Shown here: positions 37,059 through 44,624 of the stretch, in pieces
Layout: the number at the start of each line of letters is the position of its first letter
Position numbering within the stretch: the first letter of the stretch is position 1
Source of the DNA: JBMDXB01 sp048594975
GTDB taxonomy: Bacteria; Acidobacteriota; Vicinamibacteria; Vicinamibacterales; 2-12-FULL-66-21
DNA length: 64,000 bases
Assembly: GCA_048594975.1 (NCBI GenBank)
Contig: JBMDXQ010000138.1
Span: 35,741-99,740, forward strand
Reading direction: 5' to 3'
The notes under the pieces: generated by a model
Database searches by the model: none
What the model was told of the DNA's origin: nothing
Seen by the model: only the letters and a program-made list of their open reading frames with translations
Position numbers and translations under genes: made by a program

Positions 37059-37355
37059 TCACAGGTACGGCACGTAGTCGATCTCGAGGAACTCCTCCAC
37101 CTCCGCGATCCACCGCTCCTGCACGAAGCGCACGTGGTCCGGGTGCTGGTTGTAGTCCTCGTACTCCGCCTCGTCGGCGAATTCCATGGAGAAGCCGAAG
37201 GTGAACGCGTTCTTCGGACTCACCTGCCGGAGCCGCTCGAAACGCCGCACGCCGGGAATCGGCGCGAGCAGCCGATCCGCGGCGGCGAGAAAGTCGCGCT
37301 CGGCGTCCGAGCCGCGCGGGTGGGTGAGGCGGAAAACGACCGTATGGCGAATCAT
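37059..37355 (-). CDS. Dabb (stress-responsive alpha/beta-barrel) domain protein
   Basis: This 98-residue protein fits the dimeric Dabb fold: it starts MIRHTVVFRLTH, has PGVRRFERLRQVSPKNAF in the middle and ends with YNQHPDHVRFVQERWIAEVE and FLEIDYV. Dabb proteins form dimeric barrels, and some act in stress response or as small enzymes. It is the first gene of a two-gene operon. A decayed VWFA gene lies directly upstream on the same strand. Confidence 0.85.
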   Translation of the reverse strand: MIRHTVVFRLTHPRGSDAERDFLAAADRLLAPIPGVRRFERLRQVSPKNAFTFGFSMEFADEAEYEDYNQHPDHVRFVQERWIAEVEEFLEIDYVPYL

Positions 37356-37374
37356 GTGCGCGTCCGTGCAATCG

Positions 37375-37703
37375 TCAGGTGATGAAGCCTCGCGTCTCCG
37401 GCGCGAGCCGCAAGGGCGACACGCTCTCGATCTCCGCGAAGGCCTCGACGGGAGCGGATGCGCGGGGCGGCCTCTCGGATCGATGGGACCGAGACGCGCC
37501 CGAACGCCACGATCTGCTGAAGCTCGCCGCGATCGACAACGGAGAATTCGTCCTACGCAAATCCGTGACCGGACGGCCGGACGGGTCCCGCGCGATCACG
37601 GTCACCTCGAGCAGCTCTATTCCGGACGGAACCGCGGCGGCGGAACCTGCGCCGCCACCGTGCCCACGACACGTAGTGCCGCGCCGGCGTGAAGGAGCTT
37701 CAT
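37375..37703 (-). pseudogene. VWFA-related protein gene, N-terminal remnant with two frameshifts
   Basis: From ATG 37703 the frame reads MKLLHAGAALRVVGTVAAQV and PPPRFR. It then shifts at about 37625 to SGIELLEVTVIARDPSGRP and VTDLR, and shifts again at about 37560 to DEFSVVDRGELQQIVAFG. Joined, these give a signal peptide and the standard first beta domain of acidobacterial VWFA proteins (compare the intact gene at 15647-16615). The VWA domain is gone. At least two indels and a truncation make this non-functional. Confidence 0.7.
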
Positions 37704-37775
37704 GGACGCGGCATTGTAACTCTCGTCGGCATCTCTGCGCGGCGCGTCCTGCACCACGACCGCCGGCGCCATTCG

Positions 37776-38273
37776 TCAGCCCGCGTAGGCGAGGCGTGCC
37801 TGCTCGATGTCGATCTTCTTCATCTCGAGGAGGGCGTTCATCACGCGGCCGGCCTTCGCGCGATCGGGATCGCTCATCATCTGCGTGACCGGCCTGGGGA
37901 CCACCTGCCACGACAAGCCATATTTGTCTTTCAGCCAGCCGCACTGCTGCGCCGCGGGGTCCCCGCCCGCGGTGAGCGCGTTCCAGTGGTGGTCGACCTC
38001 CTCCTGCGTGTCGCACATCACCTGCAGTGAAATCGCCTCGTTGAACCTGAACTGCGGTCCGCCGTTGAGCGCGGTGAACCGCTGCCCGTCGAGCTCGAAC
38101 TCGACGATCATCACCGACCCCGCCGGTTGGCCGTGGACCTCCCGTCCGGCGTCGGTGTAGCGATGAACGCCGATGATGCGCGAGTTCCGGAAGATCCGGG
38201 TGTAGAACTGCGTCGCCTCCTCCGCCTGACCGTCGAACCACAGGCAGGGCACGATGTACTGGCTGGATGGCAT
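37776..38273 (-). CDS. VOC superfamily protein, PhnB-like
   Basis: This 165-residue glyoxalase-fold protein shows the PhnB/3-demethylubiquinone-methyltransferase-like pattern: IVPCLWFDGQAEEATQFYTR, IFRNSRIIG, VMIVEFELDGQRFTALNGG, FRFNEAISLQVMCDTQEEVD, and GWLKDKYGLSWQVVPRPVTQ followed by DRAKAGRVMNALLEMKKIDI. It is usually annotated as a VOC protein of unknown substrate; metal ligands are incomplete in this subfamily. A GGAGGAC ribosome site precedes the ATG. Confidence 0.85.
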   Translation of the reverse strand: MPSSQYIVPCLWFDGQAEEATQFYTRIFRNSRIIGVHRYTDAGREVHGQPAGSVMIVEFELDGQRFTALNGGPQFRFNEAISLQVMCDTQEEVDHHWNALTAGGDPAAQQCGWLKDKYGLSWQVVPRPVTQMMSDPDRAKAGRVMNALLEMKKIDIEQARLAYAG

Positions 38274-38283
38274 GGTGTCCTCC

Positions 38284-38762
38284 TCCGCTGGTGGCTTCCC
38301 AGACTGTATCGATTAGTCGGATGAAGGTGCGGGCAGTCGACAGGTCCGGGGCCCCCAGACCGCAGTTCAGCCGGCCGATGCCCGACGCCGGCGCGCTTCT
38401 CGGCTGCACGGGCCAGCCGTATGCATCCTCCTCAGCTGGCCTGGTTGGTTCGACCCCGGGCCGTCCCGAGCAGCTGCAGCCCGCTCTCGGCAGTAAGTCG
38501 AAGCGAATGCACCGGTTCCGCGAGTGTCGGACGCTGCGGACGCGAAACCCGGGCGCGGCGGGAGTCGTCCAGCCGATGGACATCATCCGGGCCACGGACA
38601 GGGGACCGGGAACGAAGGTGGGTTCATGCCCGCGCCCGTATCGTCGTTGACACGTACGATGCCCGGGGCTATGGTGTCCTCGCTCTTCCCGCACAGTGAG
38701 ATGGCTTTCGACGCCTGCCCGCAGCTTGCGGCGGTGCGACCGGCCTGCGCATCGAGACGTTT
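38284..38762. other. Gap upstream of the histidine kinase, no feature recognised
   Basis: About 480 bases without a supportable gene on either strand. Frames are open because of base composition, but none has a start with a ribosome site or a recognised family. No GG-N10-GC sigma-54 element or TGCTAGNAT element was found before the kinase gene. Confidence 0.4.
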
Positions 38763-39851
38763 ATGAGCGACAACCGCGAGCCGAATTCCAGCGCCCAGCT
38801 GCTCGAGATCGTCGAACGGGCGGCGCAGGCGTGGCGCCGCACGTTCGACGCGATGGACTGCCTGGTCCTGACCGCCGACCCCGACGGCGTCGTCCAGCGC
38901 GTCAATCGCACGGCGCTCTCGCTGCTCGGCGGACGCTTCGAGGACTGGCTCTACCGCCCGCTGAGCGAGCTTCCCGACCAGCTGCCCTGGAGCGAGGTGA
39001 AGAAGCTGGTGGACGAGGCCCGCGCTGACGGCAGCCCGCACCGGTCGCAGGTCGGAACCGACAGGGTCTGGGAGCTGTCCTGCACCGGCTTCGGCCCGAA
39101 CAACGACTTCTGCGTCGTCTGGGCGCGCGACATCACCGAGACAGTGGAGCTGCACCGCGCGGTCATCCGCTCGCAGGCGATGAGCGCGATGGGCCAGCTG
39201 CTCGCCGGCGTGGCGCACGAAGTCCGCAACCCGTTGTTCGCCATCACGGCGCTGCTCGACGCCTGGGCGCTGCAGCCGGGAGTACAGGAGACCCCGTTCC
39301 TGCCCATGCTCCGCAAGGAAGTGACGCGGATGCGCCAGCTGATGGAGGAACTGCTGGAATACGGGCGCCCGTACAATCCGGAACTCGTCGCCGGCGAGCT
39401 TCGCGACGTCGCCGCCGAGGCGATGACCATTTTGAAGCCGGCAGCCGACGAGCGGAGGCTCACGTTCCAGATCGACGTGAGCGGCAGCGTGAAGATGGAC
39501 CGGGTGCGGATGCTCCGCGTCTTCCTCAACCTTCTGCAGAACGCGATCGACCATTCGCCGGACGGGGGCCTCGTCGAGTTGGAGAGCCGCCTTCAGACCG
39601 ACGCGCACCCGCACGTGCTCGAGATCGCGATTCGCGACAACGGCCCGGGGTTTACCGGCGAGGATCTGCCCAGGGTGTTCGATCCCTTCTACACGAAGCG
39701 CCAGGGCGGGACCGGCCTCGGCCTGCCCATCGTGCAGCGGATTGTCGAGGAACACGGCGGCACGGTCACCGCCGGCAACCACGCGGACGGGGGCGCCGTG
39801 CTGCGGTTGCGGTTCCCCGCAATCGAAGCGGTGGGCCCGGCCCGGGCGTGA
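38763..39851 (+). CDS. PAS-domain sensor histidine kinase (NtrB-type layout)
   Basis: The 362-residue soluble kinase has a PAS-like N-terminal domain (about residues 20-130, ending VVWARDITETVELHRAVIRS) and a HisKA domain with the phospho-acceptor in GVAHEVRNPLFAITALLD. A HATPase domain follows, with NLLQNAIDHS, IRDNGPGFTGEDLPRVFDPF and GGTGLGLPIVQRIVEEHGG. No membrane segment is seen, so it senses cytoplasmic cues or partners, as NtrB does. The receiver gene follows 7 bases after its stop. Its likely second target is the NtrC-type protein at the far end of the island, whose receiver resembles the adjacent one. Confidence 0.88.
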   Translation: MSDNREPNSSAQLLEIVERAAQAWRRTFDAMDCLVLTADPDGVVQRVNRTALSLLGGRFEDWLYRPLSELPDQLPWSEVKKLVDEARADGSPHRSQVGTDRVWELSCTGFGPNNDFCVVWARDITETVELHRAVIRSQAMSAMGQLLAGVAHEVRNPLFAITALLDAWALQPGVQETPFLPMLRKEVTRMRQLMEELLEYGRPYNPELVAGELRDVAAEAMTILKPAADERRLTFQIDVSGSVKMDRVRMLRVFLNLLQNAIDHSPDGGLVELESRLQTDAHPHVLEIAIRDNGPGFTGEDLPRVFDPFYTKRQGGTGLGLPIVQRIVEEHGGTVTAGNHADGGAVLRLRFPAIEAVGPARA

Positions 39852-39858
39852 GGGAGCC

Positions 39859-40239
39859 ATGGCCCGCCGCCGCATCATGCTCGTCGAGGACAACGAGGGG
39901 ATCCGCGTCGGGATCGGGATGTACTTCGAGGCTCACGGATTCGAGGTGGCGGCCGCGGGCGACTGCGCCGCCGCGCTCCGCCTGCTCGAGACAGGCAGCA
40001 CCGACCTCGTCATCCTCGATTACTCGCTGCCCGACGGCACGGCGCCTGGCCTGATCGCGCGGACCAGGGCCACGCATCCGGGCGCCCCCATCATCGTGTT
40101 GACGGCCTACCCGTCGGCGGCCCTCGCGGCGGAAGTGCGTGCGCGGGGCGCCGCGGTCTCGCTGGTCAAACCGGTGGAGCTCTCCTACTTGAGAAGCATC
40201 GTCGACTACCTGCTCCACAAGAGCCCGGCAGGACGATGA
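39859..40239 (+). CDS. Stand-alone response-regulator receiver
   Basis: This single REC domain of 126 residues has the acidic pair in MLVEDNEGIRVGIGMYFEAH, the phospho-acceptor Asp in LVILDYSLPDG, the switch Thr in IIVLTAYPS and the Lys in SLVKPVEL. No output domain is present. A GAGGGAG ribosome site and the 7-base gap place it in one transcript with the kinase. Its sequence closely parallels the receiver of the NtrC-type protein at 62140-63516 (GIRxGI..Y.E..G, CAAAL, DY.LPDGTA), so it may compete for phosphate or act as a phosphate sink. Confidence 0.88.
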   Translation: MARRRIMLVEDNEGIRVGIGMYFEAHGFEVAAAGDCAAALRLLETGSTDLVILDYSLPDGTAPGLIARTRATHPGAPIIVLTAYPSAALAAEVRARGAAVSLVKPVELSYLRSIVDYLLHKSPAGR

Positions 40240-40264
40240 CGACGGGTAACGGGAAGTGGTCCCT

Positions 40265-40292
40265 CCGCGCCGGCTGCGTTCACCCGGCGCGG
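40265..40292. terminator. Bidirectional stem-loop between convergent operons
   Basis: CCGCGCCGG (40265-40273) pairs perfectly with CCGGCGCGG (40284-40292) around a 10-base loop. It lies between the receiver stop and the stop of the last gene of the chp-like operon. No T-tract follows on either strand. Confidence 0.5.
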
Positions 40293-40297
40293 TCCGT

Positions 40298-42547
40298 TCA
40301 GGCGGCGAGGTGGCTGGCGCGTGCTGCGACGTCGCGGAATCCCGGGCCGACCGCTGACAGCAGCTCCCGGTAGATGCCCAGCGCGTGATCGCGCTGGCCC
40401 ATCGCCTCGAGGGTCAGCGCCAGCTCGTAGGCGAGGTCATGGCCCGCCGCCTCGTCCGCCGGTTCACGCTGCGCCGCCCACTCGAGGCACTCCATCGCGC
40501 TCGTGACGTCGCCGTTGTCGCGGTAGACGCGCGCCAGGCGGACGCACGCCGCGTGCCGCAGCGGCACCGCGCACATTGCGTCCTGCAGCAGCGCCGACGC
40601 CTTCGCAAGTTCGCCGGCGGCGATGTAATCGTCGGCGCGCGCGAGCCCCTCGCGGATGCTCTCGGCAATGCTGTCGAGCATCGTGATGCGGATCTCTTCG
40701 AATCCCTCGTCGGGCGCCGCGGTGCTCGCGCCCGTGACGGGAACGCTCAGCTGCCCGGCGAGCGCGGGTTCGTCATCCCAGCCGAGTTCCGAAGCATCGA
40801 AGGGCTCCTCGACCGCCGCCGGTCCGGTGAACGCGACGGTTGCGGCGGCAGGCTGATCTGGGTCACCCGCGTGCACTGGGTCTGTGTCGGGTTCGACCGC
40901 GTTCCCGCCCGCGTCGACGGCGAAGTCCGGATCGGGGTCGGCAAGTTCCTGGTGGTACGCGCCGCCGAGCGCGACCCCCGCCGCTTCGATGCGCGCTTCG
41001 TCCGTCTCCGCATCGCCGCCAAGCTCAAGTTCGACCGGATCGGCACCGGTCTCGCCCTCGTCGAACGTACCTTCCACGTCCGCCGCGACGAGCTCCGCGC
41101 CGCCATCGAGTTCGAATGTAGTCGCCTCACCGTATTCGGTTGCGTCCTCGCCCTCGGGCTCCGTCAGTTCCTCCGGCAGTGGCCAGTCGAGCGGCGGCGC
41201 GCTGACGCCGGCAAGCAGCGGTGGCAGTCCTCCCGCCCGAGCCTGCTCTGCGAGCGCACGGAGGAGATCCGCGAGCTCCCCCGAATCCCGGTCGCAGACG
41301 TCGAGCGCGAACGCGTCCTCTCCGGCCCCCTCGCCTTCGAGGCGGTACGCGCCGCACTCGCCGGCAGCCGGATCTTCCTCCTCGCCCTGGTTCTCCGCAA
41401 ACGCCGCCACCGCATCCTGCTCGAGCGCCGCGTACTCGCAAACGTCATGTTCGTCGTCTTCGCCGGCCGGCGCGCCGTGGCCAGGCTCGAACGGTTCGCT
41501 CGCATCGAGATCGACATCGATGGCCTCGCCGTAGATATCACCGAGGCGAAGGGCAGTCATGTCGGTGGCGCAATCGCCCTCTTCGATCGTGACGGCGTCG
41601 TACTCTTCGAAGGACTCGCCTCTGAAGGCGCCAGGCTCCACCGCATCGCCGCCCGCGTCCATCTCCTCGGAAGAGGCCGGGGCGAGTGCCTCGAGTGCCG
41701 GGAGGTCCAGCGCGCGCGCATCCGTGTACGCCGGGTCAAGGTCCATTTCGTCGAGGGTCTCTTCCCCGTGGCGTGCCGCTTCCGCGGGCACCACCGGATC
41801 CAGGCTGTCGAGCGCCTGCTCGAGGTTCGGGACCGGCGCGGCACCATCCGGATCGAGCCGGTCGAGCAATTCCTCGAAGGTGGGGGATCCTGCGGTAGCG
41901 GGCGGCGTAGCGGCGCCCGCCAGGGAGAGCTCGCGAGTCGTCGGCCAGCGTTCCCCAGCCGGGTACTGCGGCCCGAATCCAGGAACGCCGATCGGCGGCA
42001 GTACCTTGTTTGGGTCTGGTAACCTCTCCAGCTGTTCTGCGGGCGCCGACTCGTTGACGGCGCCGGGCGCGGGCACGACGGGCAGCGGTATCAGCGGCAA
42101 CGGCGCCGACGCGGGCGTCTGCTCCACGCCCGCGCCGCTGTTCTGGTCACGTTGCTCCCGTGTCGACGCGAACTCCTCGCGCGCGGCGGCAATGGCACGG
42201 TTGACGACGACCCCGGTTTCGAGGTGGCGCGTCTCGAGCTCGACGACCCGCACCTGCGCGAGCTCGTGGCCTGGCTGCAGACGCAGGACCTTGCGGTACA
42301 CCGCGCGCGCCTTCGCCGTGTAGCCGTCCGCGTCGAGCTGCTCGGCGACTCGCACGAAATGCGCCACGGCATCGGCCGTCCGGCCGAGGCGCGCGTACAG
42401 GTCTCCGAGCGCGTTGGCCACCCCCCAGTCGGACGGGTACATGGCGAACAGGTCGCCGTACTGCTTCAGGGCCGCGTCGAGCGCGCCATCCCTGGCGAGA
42501 CGGGCAGCCTTTTCGACTGCACTGGTCTTGGTCACGACCTGGCGCAT
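40298..42547 (-). CDS. TPR protein with long acidic linker, last gene of the chp-like operon
   Basis: The 749-residue protein has an N-terminal TPR region (ALKQYGDLFAMYPSDWGVAN, ALGDLYARLGRTADAVAHFV, AKARAVYRKVLRLQPG). A Pro-rich hinge and about 400 residues of very acidic, low-complexity chain follow (for example GEEEDPAAGE). A C-terminal TPR region ends the protein (DDYIAAGELAKASALLQDAM, ECLEWAAQREPADEAAGHDL, LGIYRELLSAVGPGFR). Two TPR ends joined by a flexible acidic tether suggest a scaffold or spacer in the chemosensory array, possibly analogous to FimV in the Pseudomonas Chp/pilus system. That role is inferred. It starts 15 bases after the upstream CheW-like gene. Confidence 0.75.
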   Translation of the reverse strand: MRQVVTKTSAVEKAARLARDGALDAALKQYGDLFAMYPSDWGVANALGDLYARLGRTADAVAHFVRVAEQLDADGYTAKARAVYRKVLRLQPGHELAQVRVVELETRHLETGVVVNRAIAAAREEFASTREQRDQNSGAGVEQTPASAPLPLIPLPVVPAPGAVNESAPAEQLERLPDPNKVLPPIGVPGFGPQYPAGERWPTTRELSLAGAATPPATAGSPTFEELLDRLDPDGAAPVPNLEQALDSLDPVVPAEAARHGEETLDEMDLDPAYTDARALDLPALEALAPASSEEMDAGGDAVEPGAFRGESFEEYDAVTIEEGDCATDMTALRLGDIYGEAIDVDLDASEPFEPGHGAPAGEDDEHDVCEYAALEQDAVAAFAENQGEEEDPAAGECGAYRLEGEGAGEDAFALDVCDRDSGELADLLRALAEQARAGGLPPLLAGVSAPPLDWPLPEELTEPEGEDATEYGEATTFELDGGAELVAADVEGTFDEGETGADPVELELGGDAETDEARIEAAGVALGGAYHQELADPDPDFAVDAGGNAVEPDTDPVHAGDPDQPAAATVAFTGPAAVEEPFDASELGWDDEPALAGQLSVPVTGASTAAPDEGFEEIRITMLDSIAESIREGLARADDYIAAGELAKASALLQDAMCAVPLRHAACVRLARVYRDNGDVTSAMECLEWAAQREPADEAAGHDLAYELALTLEAMGQRDHALGIYRELLSAVGPGFRDVAARASHLAA

Positions 42548-42561
42548 GTTGTGTCGAGCGT

Positions 42562-43569
42562 CTACGCCACCGGTTGGGGCGGCAAGGTACAGACTGCTGT
42601 CGCCGACGTCTCGCGTCGAACCGTCGCCCCTCCGCCGGTCACGCCGGCGACGAGCGCATCCACGTCGAGCAGCGCGACGCGCTCGCCGCTCACGTCGAAC
42701 AACTGCAGGCCGGCGGGAATCGCCCGCCCATTCTGCGGCACGCACTTGTCCCCGGGGGACGCGCGGTGCAGCACGACGTCGCGTTCGATCGCGAGCGCGA
42801 GCGGCCACCGCTTCGGGCCGGCGTCGCAGTGCAGGATGAGGAAACGGCCGCTTGCCGCGGCTGCGGCGCCCGGCGGCGCCGCGAAATCGAGCACCGGCAC
42901 CGCGAATCCCATCCACGCGGCGAGCCCGATCACGTGCGGCGGCGTGCCAGGGACGGCACGCACGCGCAGCGCGTGCGCGACCGCGAGCACCCGTCGCGCG
43001 CTCAGTGCGTACCTCGACGCGCCGCAGGCGGGCAGCGCCGCACTCGAGAACAGCGCGACGGCGCCGGTCACCGCCGCGGCGTTCGACCACACGTTCGACG
43101 GTCCGGCACCGTGGTCCGGCGCCGGCCGCGCCGCGTTCCGCGGATCCAGGCCTGCCGGTGAACACACCAGGGTGCCTGCGTCGCCGAGCAGGACCTTGAA
43201 CCACCGTCGCGCGACCTCGCCGGCGAGCTCCGGGATGGGCAGGCGATGCGACTCATCGTCGCGTGAGCCGCGTATCACCCGGTGCACCTGCCAGGCCGCG
43301 AGCCGATCGCCGGACGCGGTCACGATCGCGTGCTCGCACGGCCCGGCCTCTCGGCCGAGGCCGACCAGTGCCGGCACCGGGTAGACCGGGATGGCCTCTG
43401 GCCCGTGCACGACGCCGATGCGTCCGTCGTCACGATCGACAGCCGGAGTGATGCGATCGCTCCGGACGATCAGGCGCACGTCGGAGCTGTCGAACGCGTA
43501 CGGCTGGCCCTCGATCTCGAAGCGAACGAGGCTCTCGAAGCCGCCGGGGGAGCGCGGCTGCGCCGTCAT
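42562..43569 (-). CDS. CheW-like protein, ChpC position
   Basis: This 335-residue protein begins with a CheW-like half (FEIEGQPYAFDSSDVRLIVR, RIGVVHGPEAIPVYPVPALV) and has a second CheW-like stretch (RVLAVAHALRVRAVPGTPPH, VIGLAAWMGFAVPVLDFAA, LFDVSGERVALLDVDALVAG). The sequence is divergent, so the coupling surfaces may be specialised. In Pseudomonas, ChpC, an extra CheW-like adaptor, follows ChpB; the order is the same here. ATG 43569 overlaps the cheB stop by four bases, indicating coupled translation. Confidence 0.75.
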   Translation of the reverse strand: MTAQPRSPGGFESLVRFEIEGQPYAFDSSDVRLIVRSDRITPAVDRDDGRIGVVHGPEAIPVYPVPALVGLGREAGPCEHAIVTASGDRLAAWQVHRVIRGSRDDESHRLPIPELAGEVARRWFKVLLGDAGTLVCSPAGLDPRNAARPAPDHGAGPSNVWSNAAAVTGAVALFSSAALPACGASRYALSARRVLAVAHALRVRAVPGTPPHVIGLAAWMGFAVPVLDFAAPPGAAAAASGRFLILHCDAGPKRWPLALAIERDVVLHRASPGDKCVPQNGRAIPAGLQLFDVSGERVALLDVDALVAGVTGGGATVRRETSATAVCTLPPQPVA

Positions 43570-44624
43570 GTGCGGTTCCTCGCCGCGAGCAGCTGCCCGA
43601 TGCGGGCTGGCGTGGCCACGTGGTCGGCGCCAGCCAGCTCCAGCGCTCGCGTCGGCATGCTCGCCATGACGCTGCTCGCCGGCTCCTGCACGAAGGCCCT
43701 GCCGCCCGCCAGGCGGATGCGCTTCAGTCCCTCGGCGCCGTCGTCGCCCATCCCCGTGAGGATGACGCCGGTCGCACCTGGACCGAAGCTCTCGGCGGCG
43801 CTGCTCATCGCGAGGTCGATGGATGGGCGGTACCGATCGCGGTCGGTCGGCTGCTGCAGCTCGAGCCGGCCGTCCGGGCGCACGAGCACGTGCACCGATC
43901 CAGGCGTCACGAACACGCGCCCGGGCTCGAGACGACCGCCCGGGGTCATTTCCTGGACGGGGAGCGCCGTCTGCCGGCTCAACTGCTCGGCGAATGGAAT
44001 CGTGAACAGTGCCGGGAGGTGCTGTACCACCACGCAGCAGCTCGCGAACTCGGCGGGCAGCTCCGCCAGCAGCTCTCCCAGGGCGCGCGGTCCGCCAGTG
44101 GACCCGCCGATGACGATGACGCCGGCGGCCGGACGCGGCCCGGTGGCCGCCCGCACCGGCGGCCGCGCGGGTTTCGGCGCCGCCGGTTCCACCGGCGCCA
44201 GCGCCGCGCGCGCGCGCGGAACGGTCACCTGCGCGCCGGCGGCGGCTTTCACCTTGGTGACGATCTCGCGTTTCAGCGAGGCCGCGCTGATCGGCGCGCC
44301 GTGCGTGTACTTGAGAACGAAGTCGACCGCGCCGAGCTCCAGCGCGCGCAGAGTGGTCGCGGCCGCGCGGCGGCTGATGCCGCTGATCACGACGACCGGC
44401 ACCGGCGCCGAGGAGCTCACCTGACGCAACAGCTCGAGGCCGTCGGCGCCGGGCATCTGTAGATCCAGCGTCAGCACGTCGGGCACCGACTTTCGAACCA
44501 TGTCGAGCGTCTGGCTCGCGTCATGGGCCACGCCAACGACCCTGCAGTCGCCGTTCTCCTCGAGATACGACGCCAGCAGCTTGCACGTGAACGGCGAGTC
44601 GTCGGCGATGGCGACGCGGATCAT
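43566..44624 (-). CDS. cheB: CheB/ChpB receptor methylesterase with receiver
   Basis: This 352-residue protein has a receiver (IADDSPFTCKLL, phospho-Asp 54 in LTLDLQMPGADG) joined by an Ala/Pro linker to a CheB methylesterase. VIGGSTGGPRAL holds the Ser, VVVQHLPALF the His, and ILTGMGDDGAEG the Asp. It removes methyl groups from the chemoreceptor glutamates when phosphorylated by the CheA. The position directly downstream of the ChpA-like kinase matches chpB. Both its ends overlap neighbours by ATGA. Confidence 0.92.
   Translation of the reverse strand: MIRVAIADDSPFTCKLLASYLEENGDCRVVGVAHDASQTLDMVRKSVPDVLTLDLQMPGADGLELLRQVSSSAPVPVVVISGISRRAAATTLRALELGAVDFVLKYTHGAPISAASLKREIVTKVKAAAGAQVTVPRARAALAPVEPAAPKPARPPVRAATGPRPAAGVIVIGGSTGGPRALGELLAELPAEFASCCVVVQHLPALFTIPFAEQLSRQTALPVQEMTPGGRLEPGRVFVTPGSVHVLVRPDGRLELQQPTDRDRYRPSIDLAMSSAAESFGPGATGVILTGMGDDGAEGLKRIRLAGGRAFVQEPASSVMASMPTRALELAGADHVATPARIGQLLAARNRT

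Noticed and set aside
38440..38480. tRNA-like GGTTCGACCCC stretch
   Set aside because: No matching T-stem partner, no acceptor or anticodon stem could be folded around it.
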